Source: Candidatus Undinarchaeales archaeon (lineage in GTDB: Archaea; SpSt-1190; JASMDC01). Taken from it: a DNA stretch of 37,250 nucleotides. Position 1 is the first letter of the stretch; the number at the start of each line of letters is the position of its first letter. The notes beneath the pieces are model-generated. The model was given only the letters and a program-made list of their open reading frames with translations. It did no database searches and had not been told where the DNA came from. The stretch lies in the NCBI GenBank assembly GCA_030753015.1, contig JASMDC010000029.1, positions 7,002 through 44,251 of the forward strand, written 5' to 3'. Made by a program: the position numbers and the translations under genes. This document shows, piece by piece, positions 26,853 to 33,846 of the stretch.

Positions 26853-27506
26853 CTATTGCAGGTGTACCGTTACCTCGACCTCGTCCCCGTCATCGATCCC
26901 GAGGACTTCGCGGAGCCGGTCCGCGGCGATGATCTCGATCACGTCGGTGCGGTGCGTACGTTCGGGCATCACCACTGCGCACGGGATGTCGCGTAGGGAT
27001 GCGCGAAGGACACGGACCGCCCCGAACGAGCGTTCCTCGCCCGTGTACCCCGGGAGCATGTCACCCGCCCCGCCCGTTAGCCCGTCCACCCGGAACGGCT
27101 CGTTGGGAACTACGTTGAGAGTGCCCGGGTAGGGCGTGAACCCGACCAGAGTGGCCAGGCCCTCCCGGTAGCCCTTGCGAGAGAGGTAGTAAGCACCCTC
27201 CCCCATACCGGACGCGATCCGTCCTTTGATGACGACGGTCCCGGGCTTTCCTGTGATAATGCCCTCGAGCTCCTGCTGGAGGGCCTTCAGTCGACCACGG
27301 CCGGCCGTGGTGAGCCGGATCCGCTGTACCCTGCCGACCAACTCGCGCTTCACGAGGCCTCCCTGTTCCAGCTCGATGAGGTACCGGGAAGCGCTCTGCT
27401 GCGATCGTCCCAGGGCCTGGCCGAGCCGTCTGGAGGGCATCAAGACGAATCCCCGATATCCGCCCAATCGAGCGATTGCGATGATAGCGGCCAGTTCGAA
27501 TCCCAC
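26853..27506 (-). CDS. ribK: CTP-dependent riboflavin kinase with N-terminal winged helix
   Basis: Archaeal RibK phosphorylates riboflavin to FMN using CTP. Residues ~1-85 form a winged-helix DNA-binding domain (LGQALGRSQQSASRYLIELEQGGLVKR). Residues ~90-217 are the DUF120/RibK barrel with the family landmarks GKPGTVVIKGRIASGMGEGAYYLS, GFTPYPGTLNV, RTHRTDVIEIIA and LREVLGIDDGDEVEV. The length of 217 aa fits the fused HTH-RibK form. The GTG start at 27506 lies ~27 bp from a palindromic TATA box shared with mtd, so the transcript is probably leaderless. The HTH suggests it also regulates, perhaps its own divergent promoter (inference). It converges on C3. Confidence 0.93.
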   Translation of the reverse strand: MGFELAAIIAIARLGGYRGFVLMPSRRLGQALGRSQQSASRYLIELEQGGLVKRELVGRVQRIRLTTAGRGRLKALQQELEGIITGKPGTVVIKGRIASGMGEGAYYLSRKGYREGLATLVGFTPYPGTLNVVPNEPFRVDGLTGGAGDMLPGYTGEERSFGAVRVLRASLRDIPCAVVMPERTHRTDVIEIIAADRLREVLGIDDGDEVEVTVHLQ

Positions 27507-27528
27507 GTCACGCGGGGAGCGGGGAGAA

Positions 27529-27537
27529 TTTAATTAA
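27529..27537. promoter_or_regulatory. Shared palindromic TATA box for ribK (-) and mtd (+)
   Basis: TTTAATTAA contains the palindrome TTAATTAA, centred at 27533.5. The ribK GTG (27506) is 27.5 bp to one side and the mtd GTG (27560) is 26.5 bp to the other. Archaeal TATA boxes are centred about 26-27 bp before the transcription start, so both genes would start transcription at or next to their first codon. Only 53 bp separate the two start codons. Confidence 0.65.
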
Positions 27538-27559
27538 CTTTGCGGCGTTCATCCTGGAC

Positions 27560-28405
27560 GTGAACGCCATGGACCGGCTCAGGCTCCTCTTTCTCAAGAC
27601 AGGCAACATCGGGGCCTCCACCCTCATCGAGCACATCATCGATGAGCGGGCCACCCGCCAGGACATCGAGGTCCGGGTGGTCGGCAGCGGCTCGCGCCTC
27701 GATCCCGCCTCGGTGGTGTGGCCGACGGACATCGCCCTCAACGCCCGAGCGAACCTTGTGGTGTACGTCACCCCCAACGCCTCGCTCCCGGGTCCCATGG
27801 ACGTCATCAAGGCGATCCGGTCCGCGGACATCCCGCTCATAGTCATCAGTGACGGTCCTGCCGTCAAGGCGCGCGAGGCGTTCGAGGAGCTGGGTGCCGG
27901 GTACATCCTCCTACACGTCGATCCCATGATCGGTGCACGCTCGGACCTGCTCGACCCGACCGAGATGGTGCTCTTCAATGCTGACGTGCTCAAGGTGCTG
28001 GCCGCCTGCGGGGTCGTCCGAACGCTCGCGAGGGAGCTCGATGCCGTCATCGAACACCTCAAGGTCGGGGACGCCACCCTACCACGGACGGTCATCGACC
28101 ACCACCTCCCGATGACCCTGGACGAGTTCTCTAACCCCTATGCACGCGCTAAGGCCATCGCCGCCCTGGACATGGCCTCGCGGGTCGGGCGGCTTGACGT
28201 GGAGGGATGCTTCATGGAGAAGGAGCCTGCCCGCTACCTCCCGCTCATCGCGGGAGCACATGAGCTCATGCGCGGTGCGGCCCTCCTGGCCGACGAGATA
28301 CGGGAGCTGGAGAAGGCCGACGACGCTCTTTTACGCACCCCGCACCGGCGTGACGGTGTGGTGGCCAAGAAACGTCCCCTGGACGAGCGGCCGGTTTCCC
28401 CGTGA
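27560..28405 (+). CDS. mtd: F420-dependent methylene-tetrahydromethanopterin dehydrogenase
   Basis: Mtd reversibly converts methenyl-H4MPT and reduced F420 to methylene-H4MPT and F420 in the cytoplasmic C1 pathway. Family landmarks run along the protein: LKTGNIGAS at the N-terminus, DIEVRVVGSGSRLDP, GYILLHVDPMIGARSDLLDP, LFNADVLKVLAACGVVR, NPYARAKAIAA, EGCFMEKEPARYLPLIAGAHELMR, and LRTPHRRDG near the end. The length of 281 aa is usual for the family (~277). The GTG at 27560 fits the leaderless promoter; ATG 27569 is an alternative three codons in, and neither has a Shine-Dalgarno sequence. The stop overlaps the ftr start (GTGA), so the two are co-translated. mch, which acts between them in the pathway, is not in the window. 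Confidence 0.95.
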   Translation: MNAMDRLRLLFLKTGNIGASTLIEHIIDERATRQDIEVRVVGSGSRLDPASVVWPTDIALNARANLVVYVTPNASLPGPMDVIKAIRSADIPLIVISDGPAVKAREAFEELGAGYILLHVDPMIGARSDLLDPTEMVLFNADVLKVLAACGVVRTLARELDAVIEHLKVGDATLPRTVIDHHLPMTLDEFSNPYARAKAIAALDMASRVGRLDVEGCFMEKEPARYLPLIAGAHELMRGAALLADEIRELEKADDALLRTPHRRDGVVAKKRPLDERPVSP

Positions 28406-29271
28406 GGTCGGGCAACGTGGAGCTCTCCGAGGGCTTCGGACGGGTCATGGCCCGGGTGCTCGTTACAGCAAAGGACACGGGATGGGCCCGCCGCGCCGCG
28501 GAGGCTGCCTGCGGGTTCGGTACGTCCCTCATCATGTGCCCTGCCGAATGCGGGATTGACGGGGAGGTCGACGGTACTTATACACCCGATGGCAGGCCCG
28601 GGATCGTGTTCATGGTGGTCCAGCGCACCCTCCCTTTGCTGGAAGAGCAGCTCGTGTCCCGCATCTCGCAGTGCGTTCTGACGACCCCAACGGCTGCCTG
28701 CTTCAACGCTCAGGAAAGCGATGAGGTCCTGCCCGTCGGGAGCAAGGTCCAGTACTTCGGTGACAAGCTCTCTACCAAGGAGGAGCGTTTCGATCGTACC
28801 CTATGGCGCATCCCCCTCATGGGCGGTGACTTCCTTATCGAGGATACGTTCGGTGTCGTCCATGGCGAATCGTACAAGCTGTGGGTGATGGGGAGCGAGG
28901 TGGGCGCGCTCACCGCAGCCCGGGCCGCCGCCGAGACCGCATCGAAAGTGGAGGGCGTGTTCCTTCCTTTCCCGGGCGGGATCAGCGCAGCGGGATCCAA
29001 GGTTGGTTCGGTGCACTACTCGTTCCTCAAAGCCTCCACCAACCACCCGTACTGTCCGACGGTGCGAGACAGGATCGAAAGTCGGCTTCCCGAGGGGATC
29101 GAGGCAGTGTACGAGCTCGTGATCACCGGTCTAGACCGTCAGCGGGTCGAGGACGCAATGTACGGTGCCGTCGAGGCGGCGGCTGCGAACGGTGCGGCCC
29201 GCATCTCGGCAGGTACGTTCGCGAAGAAGGTGATCGCGCGGCGACCCGACCTGGCCGACCTGCTCAAGTGA
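28402..29271 (+). CDS. ftr: Formylmethanofuran:tetrahydromethanopterin formyltransferase
   Basis: Ftr transfers the formyl group between methanofuran and H4MPT. Recognisable family segments are EGFGRVMARVLVTAKD, CPAECGIDGEV, TYTPDGRPGIVFM, ISQCVLTTPTAACFNA, FLIEDTFGVVHGESYKLWVM, FPGGISAAGSKVGSVHY and STNHPYCPT. The length of 289 aa is close to the usual ~297. The GTG start at 28402 overlaps the mtd stop by four bases, which implies coupled translation. The pair works in the same H4MPT pathway but at non-consecutive steps. The direction (reductive or oxidative) cannot be told from the sequence. Confidence 0.95.
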   Translation: MRSGNVELSEGFGRVMARVLVTAKDTGWARRAAEAACGFGTSLIMCPAECGIDGEVDGTYTPDGRPGIVFMVVQRTLPLLEEQLVSRISQCVLTTPTAACFNAQESDEVLPVGSKVQYFGDKLSTKEERFDRTLWRIPLMGGDFLIEDTFGVVHGESYKLWVMGSEVGALTAARAAAETASKVEGVFLPFPGGISAAGSKVGSVHYSFLKASTNHPYCPTVRDRIESRLPEGIEAVYELVITGLDRQRVEDAMYGAVEAAAANGAARISAGTFAKKVIARRPDLADLLK

Positions 29272-29377
29272 AGATGTCGTACGTACTACTCGTATATACA
29301 ATCATAGAGGAATCTTTATAATCCGGATTTAATACTAGTATTAGTTAGAGAGAACGACTCATAAGTTGTGTGTGAGA
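29272..29377 (+). promoter_or_regulatory. AT-rich promoter region of micropeptide gene 1
   Basis: After the ftr stop the base composition becomes visibly AT-richer. TATA candidates are TTTATAAT (29315-29322) and TTTAATAC (29328-29335). TATTAGTTAGAGAGA follows (29339-29353), and a very similar TATTACTAGAGAGA lies before micropeptide gene 3 at nearly the same distance from its start codon (31 against 29 bp, measured from AGAGAGA). No strong Shine-Dalgarno sequence is seen here. Confidence 0.45.
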
Positions 29378-29455
29378 ATGGTGACCCTCCCAAGCCTTGT
29401 CGTGGCTGTACTGACCGTGCTGTATGCTGTTCGAGGATACAGCGAGGTCGAGTAA
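29378..29455 (+). CDS. Single-span membrane micropeptide 1 (25 aa)
   Basis: ATG at 29378 opens a 25-codon frame encoding MVTLPSLVVAVL..., a single hydrophobic span of ~16 residues, then VLYAVRGYSEVE and TAA. The peptide would barely be more than one transmembrane helix with a short charged end. It is supported by two neighbouring paralogues that share MVT[LI] at the start and LYA-x2-[GA]-[YF]-x-E-[VL] at the end of the span. The ribosome binding site is weak (GTGTGAG). No homologue is recognised. Candidates are a small subunit of a membrane complex, a KdpF/CydX-like stabiliser or a toxic membrane peptide, but no neighbour supports any of these. Confidence 0.7.
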   Translation: MVTLPSLVVAVLTVLYAVRGYSEVE

Positions 29456-29671
29456 CGCGCTGAAGTGAATCCCCCCCCCAGTGGACGACCCCCGAGGTCC
29501 GATCCGACTATGTAGTGGTCGGAGCGATCGTCGCAGGGGACATCTATTTCTTCCATGAGAGGACCATGTAGTCTAGAAAATACTTATCGTCTATATTAAC
29601 AGTGTGAAACCTATAAGATCCTGGGAACGTATTGACTTATTGTAGCGATTACACCCCCCCAGGTGATCCAC
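29456..29671. other. Spacer between micropeptide genes 1 and 2
   Basis: The stretch holds a run of nine C (29471-29479), TATA-like CTATATTAAC (29591-29600) and CTATAAG (29611-29617). It ends in a strong Shine-Dalgarno sequence just before gene 2. A short frame ending at the TAG 29569-29571 could encode a hydrophobic peptide (VVVGAIVAGDIYFF) but has no proper start and is not called. Confidence 0.4.
29661..29668 (+). promoter_or_regulatory. Strong Shine-Dalgarno sequence of micropeptide gene 2
   Basis: AGGTGATC matches the complement of the archaeal 16S rRNA tail and ends 3 nt before ATG 29672. Such a match before a 29-codon frame is good evidence that the frame is translated. Confidence 0.7.
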
Positions 29672-29761
29672 ATGGTAACGATCCCCGTAGCGATAATGGC
29701 CGTTCTGACCGTGCTCTATGCGATCCTGGGGTTCCGCGAGGTCACGAACGATCTGTCCTAG
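29672..29761 (+). CDS. Single-span membrane micropeptide 2 (29 aa)
   Basis: ATG 29672 to TAG 29761 encodes MVTIPVAIMAVLTVLYAILG, followed by FREVTNDLS. It shares the AVLTVLYA core exactly with micropeptide 1, plus the MVT start and the aromatic-x-Glu-Val exit motif. It has the best ribosome binding site of the three. The span of ~17 hydrophobic residues fits one membrane helix, with a short polar tail. Function is unknown. Conservation of both ends across three tandem copies argues that this is a real gene rather than a chance frame. Confidence 0.78.
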   Translation: MVTIPVAIMAVLTVLYAILGFREVTNDLS

Positions 29762-29940
29762 CGAGAATCCCTGGTCAGCGGGCATGCTGCTCAGCTTGTT
29801 CTAATATCGATAATCCTGCCATCATCAGTAAAAAGAGCCGTAAATCGTCGTAGTTGTTATAGTACGATATATACGTCAGGATTATATCCTAGAAATGACT
29901 ATAATATTACTAGAGAGATATCAGTAGGGAGAAACCGCAC
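29762..29940 (+). promoter_or_regulatory. AT-rich promoter region of micropeptide gene 3
   Basis: It contains TATA candidates CGATATATACG (29865-29875) and GATTATATCC (29880-29889), then TATAATATTACTAGAGAGA (29900-29918), which resembles the element before gene 1. TAGGGAG (29925-29931) is a Shine-Dalgarno sequence 9 nt before ATG 29941. No other gene is seen. Confidence 0.5.
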
Positions 29941-30048
29941 ATGGTGACACTACAGATAATCGCACTAGGGTTGGTCATCATCCTGTATGCGGCGCACGCC
30001 TATAGCGAGCTTAACCAGGACCAAAGGGTCCTGTCACACGACTTCTAA
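29941..30048 (+). CDS. Single-span membrane micropeptide 3 (35 aa)
   Basis: ATG 29941 to TAA 30048 encodes MVTLQIIALGLVIILYAAHA, then YSELNQDQRVLSHDF. It has the same plan as micropeptides 1 and 2: MVTL start, hydrophobic span, LYA-x2-[GA]-[YF]-x-E-[VL], and a polar tail that is longest here. TAGGGAG provides a plausible ribosome binding site. It is the most diverged copy in the span, which indicates selection on the ends and the LYA motif rather than a recent duplication. Function is unknown. Confidence 0.75.
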   Translation: MVTLQIIALGLVIILYAAHAYSELNQDQRVLSHDF

Positions 30049-30121
30049 GGTGAGACGCGTCAGGGGATATCCCGGGAAGGCCCAGGGACGAATACGAATG
30101 GAGAGGCATACCCCTGAATCC

Positions 30122-30985
30122 TCAGCGCTGGTCCAGCAGCCAACGGTTCATCCTTATCCGGTTGATCTTCCCCACCCTCTCCTTGATGACTACCTTCTTT
30201 CGCTCCAGACGCTGGAGCGCTCGCGAGAGCGGGTACTTGTCGAGGTTGAGACGTGAGCGGATGGTGGTCTGGAGGAGCTCGCCGTCCGACTTGAGCAGTT
30301 CCTGAACTATCGCCTTCTCCGTGTCGTCCAGGGTCTTGAGCACGTAGTCCAGTCCGCGCTTCGGTTCGACCTCTTCCTCCTCGGGCACCTCCTCCTCTTC
30401 GGGATTGCGGCTAATGGCCAAAATGTAAGCGGTCCACCCCAGGACGAAGACCAGGAACACGATAGGCAGGGCGAGCGCCATCTCGCCACCGATCCTATAG
30501 GATACTGTGATGATGCCCGAAGGATCGTCGAAGCTCACGATGCGTGCCTCGACGAGGTGCTGCGAGGGGATCGTGGAGTTGCGGGGGAGGAGATGGGCCC
30601 GCTCGGGTAGAGCGACCGAGTAAGTGATACCCTGTGTGAAGTGGGGGATGAAGGTGAGAGTGCTCGTCGTCCCATCGCTCTTCACGAGCCCGGAGGTATC
30701 GTACACGATGGTGACGGGCCCACCATAGGGATTGTGGACAGAAAGCCGTTTGGTCGCAGGTACGTAGTCGTACGGGAGCATCCCAGAACCGGTCCGTACC
30801 TCCAGTTTCGCAGGATCGTTGGAGAACCGCATGGAGAGGGTCGTGTTCGTAAGCATGTTGACCGTATAGGACACGTGGACCGATCCATCGGCGTTCACGT
30901 CGAGACGGCAGGAGTTGGGGAGCGCCTGACCAAGGGTGGCGAGGCAGAGCACCAGAGCGATAATGAGAATCAGGCTTCGGGCCAC
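30122..30985 (-). CDS. Membrane-anchored winged-helix transcription regulator (287 aa)
   Basis: Residues 1-~21 are a signal or first membrane segment (MARSLILIIALVLCLATLG). Residues ~25-165 form a beta-rich ectodomain. Residues ~169-191 are a transmembrane helix (ALALPIVFLVFVLGWTAYILA). A Glu/Pro linker (~195-208) leads to a winged helix (residues ~212-287: LDDTEKAIVQELLKSDGEL, LDKYPLSRALQRLERKKVV). The order (sensor outside, DNA-binding domain inside) matches a known archaeal class of membrane-bound HTH regulators. GTG 30985 was chosen because it starts the signal and lies 26.5 bp from the TATA centre; an open frame continues upstream but would overlap A2. It is divergent from A2-B2 and likely controls that promoter (inference). 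Confidence 0.8.
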   Translation of the reverse strand: MARSLILIIALVLCLATLGQALPNSCRLDVNADGSVHVSYTVNMLTNTTLSMRFSNDPAKLEVRTGSGMLPYDYVPATKRLSVHNPYGGPVTIVYDTSGLVKSDGTTSTLTFIPHFTQGITYSVALPERAHLLPRNSTIPSQHLVEARIVSFDDPSGIITVSYRIGGEMALALPIVFLVFVLGWTAYILAISRNPEEEEVPEEEEVEPKRGLDYVLKTLDDTEKAIVQELLKSDGELLQTTIRSRLNLDKYPLSRALQRLERKKVVIKERVGKINRIRMNRWLLDQR

Positions 30986-31007
30986 GGAACGGGCTTTCCT
31001 AATCAAC

Positions 31008-31017
31008 TTATATAAAT
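31008..31017. promoter_or_regulatory. Shared palindromic TATA box for the membrane regulator (-) and A2-B2 (+)
   Basis: TTATATAAAT contains the palindrome TTATATAA centred at 31011.5. The regulator GTG (30985) lies 26.5 bp to one side and the A2 ATG (31042) 30.5 bp to the other. Both transcripts would have no leader or only a few leader bases. A factor bound here would affect both genes. Confidence 0.6.
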
Positions 31018-31041
31018 CTTGTCGGGCGTTCGATTGTTCAC

Positions 31042-33846
31042 ATGGCATTTCATCGTCTGTTACGTACCATCTCAGCCATAGTCCTCGTCGCTCTGCTCCT
31101 GACACCGGGCAGCGCCATCGTCGCGGACGAGGTCGTGGAGGAGGTGGACATATCCACATTGAAGTACGCCCAGGTGGACATCACCTACGTCCTCCCGAGC
31201 CGCTACCTCGATACACTCGATGATCAGCTGCTCAACAGCAGGTGTTCCTTGCTCTCTTCGGTGACCGGATGCCGCGCTTCGATCTACGGTGGCGAGGAGA
31301 AGGTCGTGTTCAACATGCTCGAGCCTAGCCCCGAGATCGGAGTCCGTGACATCGAGATCCAGGAGGACCTCATCACCGTTGAGTTCTACTTCAAGTACCT
31401 GCCTAAACAGTATGTGCTCGCCCAGGGGCTGATGGTGCGTGAGCGGGGGATGAAGATCAGGTACCCCACCCACACCACCGTGCTCAACTACGTGCTGGAC
31501 ATGCCCCTCCTCTCGCAGTTCGCGATCTCCAGGCGGGCTGTCCCTTTCTCGGCCACGGTGGACAAGACGTCCTTCGTCATCGGCGAGACCATCCCTATCC
31601 CAAAGATCTCGGAGGGCATCTTCTGCGTCGCGGCCCTCCTTGACGGTGACACGGTCATCGTCCGCGATTACTCGAGTACCTGTTCACCCTTCGAGCTGGG
31701 GACCACTTCGTTCATCCCGGAGGGCAGCTACGACCTCTACCTCATCGCGCTCACCGGGAGCTCGACCAAGTACAACAGCGTCCGGATCGATCTTGAAGCG
31801 TCCGACATCCCGACCTACCTCGACCTGGACAAGGACCGGTGCAACCTCGGAGAGTCCTTCGTCGTGAAGGTCACTTCCTCCGAGGACCTCGACCGGTGCG
31901 AGGTGCGCTTAATCGATCCCTTCGGCAACGAGGTGGAGGAGCGCACGTCGTACGACTGCGAGAACATCATCCTCGGGACCTCGCCTGCGCTGGTGCCCGG
32001 TCGCTATCTGATCAAGGCCTATGCTTGGAAGGGCGAGGAGCGGGGTGCTGCCTCGATGAGCATCACTCTGGTGGGTCAGGGATACACATCCTCCGAGATA
32101 ACCACCGACAGTGACGTGTACAACGCTGGCGACAACATCGAGGTGTATGCCGATACCGAGGGTGACCTCTGCATCACCGAGCTCTTCGACTCGGAGTACA
32201 ACAAGGTGGGCGAGGCCACGTCCGTCGGATGCAGGCCCGTTGACATCGCCGCTGACGATAGCCTCGAAGCGGGCAACTACCTGCTCAAGACCACTGTGAA
32301 GAAGAACGGGCGAATCATCTCTGTGGCCCCAAAGGGCATCGAGATCAGGCCATGGTCGGAGCGACGCGGCACGGTCCAGTCGGACCTCTGCCAGCAGGGC
32401 AAGCTCTACATCCTCGGCGAGCGGTTCCCCTGCATCTCCTCCGGCGAGGTGTGCGTCCCCTCGTCCTCGTCCAAGCCGCTATGTCTCTGCTTTGACGACG
32501 GGGGCAACCCGAAGGACTTCTGCGACTACGGCCACACCTGCGGCCAGACCGGCTGCTCAGCAACGAAGGTGTTCAAGACCCCCTTCATCATCATCCGCGA
32601 CCAAGGTAAATGCCTGGCACGCAAGGGCGACCAGACGATATCCTGTATCGCGCTCGGTGAGATCTGTGCCGGCAACTGCGTATGCATCAACGAGAAGGAC
32701 CAGCCCCTCTCGTCCTGTGTAGGGGGCGACACCTGCACGTTCGAGGGATGCCGCCGCTCCACGATCGAGCTCGAGGTCACGAGCGTCACACCGGAGAGCG
32801 TGCGCTCGGACGAGCTCAGGACCGGTGCCCAAGTGACGTGGAAGGGACATCTCCATATGGACGACCAGCTCTTCTCTGGAAGCCGGTCGCAGCTGGAGTT
32901 CACCATGCGCCTGGGCACGATCACGCTCGAGGACGCTGTCATCGAGGCCGAGTACGTTTCCTCGGCGGAGGGTTGGAAGGTGACCGGTACCTTCTCGGGG
33001 GACCTCGATCCGGGTAGATTCGAGACCTTCCTCATGGTCAAGCGTGGCGAGGACATCCATATCATGCGTAAGCCCATCCAGGTGTGGTATCCGGTGGGAG
33101 AGAGCAACCTCAATATCGAGATGCGGGACATCAATCCCGAGAAGATGTCCTATCGCGAGCTCGGCTACGGTGGCGGTGTCGAGCTGACGGCCCGTGTCAC
33201 TGACCATACGGGCCGGGCGCTCACCGGCAAGGACCTGCCGCCCGATGCGTTCAACCTGACCCTTGAGGGTGCCAAGTCGCTCGGTGCGTTCTCGATATCC
33301 GAGCCCACGTTCGACCAGCAGCTCGGCCTGTGGGTCATCAAGGGCACGTTCATGACCAATGTCCGGATCACCGTCAGCAAGGTCTCGGTGATCGTCAACC
33401 ATCTTGGTCGCAACGGCAAATCCTCCTCCCCCTTCGAGCTTCTCGAGCACGTGCCCCTTGTGATCAGGATCAAGAGCACCGATCCCGGTAGCCAGAAACC
33501 GATCTTCCATCTCATGGCCATCACCGGGTTCGATATGGATGTGTACGTTTCCATCGATGGCTCTGTATCGCTCCAGGCCGAGAACTTCGATATCACTTTC
33601 GGGAACATCAAGATCAAGCCCGACTGCAGTACAGCCGAAGGCGATCCATGCATCGACTACCTCATGGACACCGAACAGGGTGTACGCATCCACCTCTCCA
33701 ATATCAAGCTCTGTCCGAACGAACCACCGCCCAACAGCTCCCGGGACCTCAAGATCAAGGTCAAGGAGCAAGGTCAGAAGGCCGAGGACAAGACTCAACT
33801 ACGCATCATCGAGAATCCGGGCAAGTACCAGGTGAGGTGTTCATGA
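31042..33846 (+). CDS. Type-A secreted cysteine-rich surface protein A2 (934 aa)
   Basis: It is a paralogue of A1 over its whole length. It has a signal (MAFHRLLRTISAIVLVALLL, cleavage near GSAIVA), IRYPTHTTVLNYV, Ig/macroglobulin-like sandwiches (DSDVYNAGDNIEVYADTEG, LEAGNYLLKTTV), two eight-Cys repeats (residues ~450-505 and ~524-570), a KGHLHMDDQLFSG-type beta region, MRKPIQVWYPVGE (A1 IRRPFEVWYPVDA), and ...YQVRCS at the end. ATG 31042 fits the shared TATA box, and the signal begins at once. The stop overlaps the start of B2 by four bases (ATGA). It is inferred to be exported and to pair with B2. No enzymatic motif was recognised. Confidence 0.87.
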   Translation: MAFHRLLRTISAIVLVALLLTPGSAIVADEVVEEVDISTLKYAQVDITYVLPSRYLDTLDDQLLNSRCSLLSSVTGCRASIYGGEEKVVFNMLEPSPEIGVRDIEIQEDLITVEFYFKYLPKQYVLAQGLMVRERGMKIRYPTHTTVLNYVLDMPLLSQFAISRRAVPFSATVDKTSFVIGETIPIPKISEGIFCVAALLDGDTVIVRDYSSTCSPFELGTTSFIPEGSYDLYLIALTGSSTKYNSVRIDLEASDIPTYLDLDKDRCNLGESFVVKVTSSEDLDRCEVRLIDPFGNEVEERTSYDCENIILGTSPALVPGRYLIKAYAWKGEERGAASMSITLVGQGYTSSEITTDSDVYNAGDNIEVYADTEGDLCITELFDSEYNKVGEATSVGCRPVDIAADDSLEAGNYLLKTTVKKNGRIISVAPKGIEIRPWSERRGTVQSDLCQQGKLYILGERFPCISSGEVCVPSSSSKPLCLCFDDGGNPKDFCDYGHTCGQTGCSATKVFKTPFIIIRDQGKCLARKGDQTISCIALGEICAGNCVCINEKDQPLSSCVGGDTCTFEGCRRSTIELEVTSVTPESVRSDELRTGAQVTWKGHLHMDDQLFSGSRSQLEFTMRLGTITLEDAVIEAEYVSSAEGWKVTGTFSGDLDPGRFETFLMVKRGEDIHIMRKPIQVWYPVGESNLNIEMRDINPEKMSYRELGYGGGVELTARVTDHTGRALTGKDLPPDAFNLTLEGAKSLGAFSISEPTFDQQLGLWVIKGTFMTNVRITVSKVSVIVNHLGRNGKSSSPFELLEHVPLVIRIKSTDPGSQKPIFHLMAITGFDMDVYVSIDGSVSLQAENFDITFGNIKIKPDCSTAEGDPCIDYLMDTEQGVRIHLSNIKLCPNEPPPNSSRDLKIKVKEQGQKAEDKTQLRIIENPGKYQVRCS
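32389..32751 (+). other. Tandem eight-cysteine repeats in A2
   Basis: The units lie at 32389-32556 and 32611-32751. Their spacings are C-x13-C-x6-C-x9-C-x-C-x10-C-x5-C-x4-C and C-x10-C-x6-C-x3-C-x-C-x10-C-x5-C-x4-C, the same as in A1 to within one residue. Residues between the cysteines differ much more than the spacing. Confidence 0.75.

Noticed and set aside
26853..29271. Calling the organism a methanogen from mtd and ftr
   Set aside because: Both genes also occur in non-methanogenic archaea with H4MPT-linked C1 metabolism, such as Archaeoglobus. No mcr gene lies in the window.
29272..30121. tRNA, CRISPR array or insertion sequence in the AT-rich gap
   Set aside because: No cloverleaf, no regular direct repeats with spacers, no transposase and no terminal inverted repeats could be found by reading. 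The gap is explained by three micro-genes and their promoters.
30986..31159. N-terminal extension of the membrane regulator
   Set aside because: The open frame continues, but it crosses the shared TATA box and the first codons of A2. The extra residues are Pro/Arg-rich shadow sequence placed before a normal signal segment.
33648..33842. N-terminal extension of B2 into A2
   Set aside because: The extension is the out-of-frame reading of the conserved A2 C-terminus. Starting at ATG 33843 gives the same N-terminal layout as B1.
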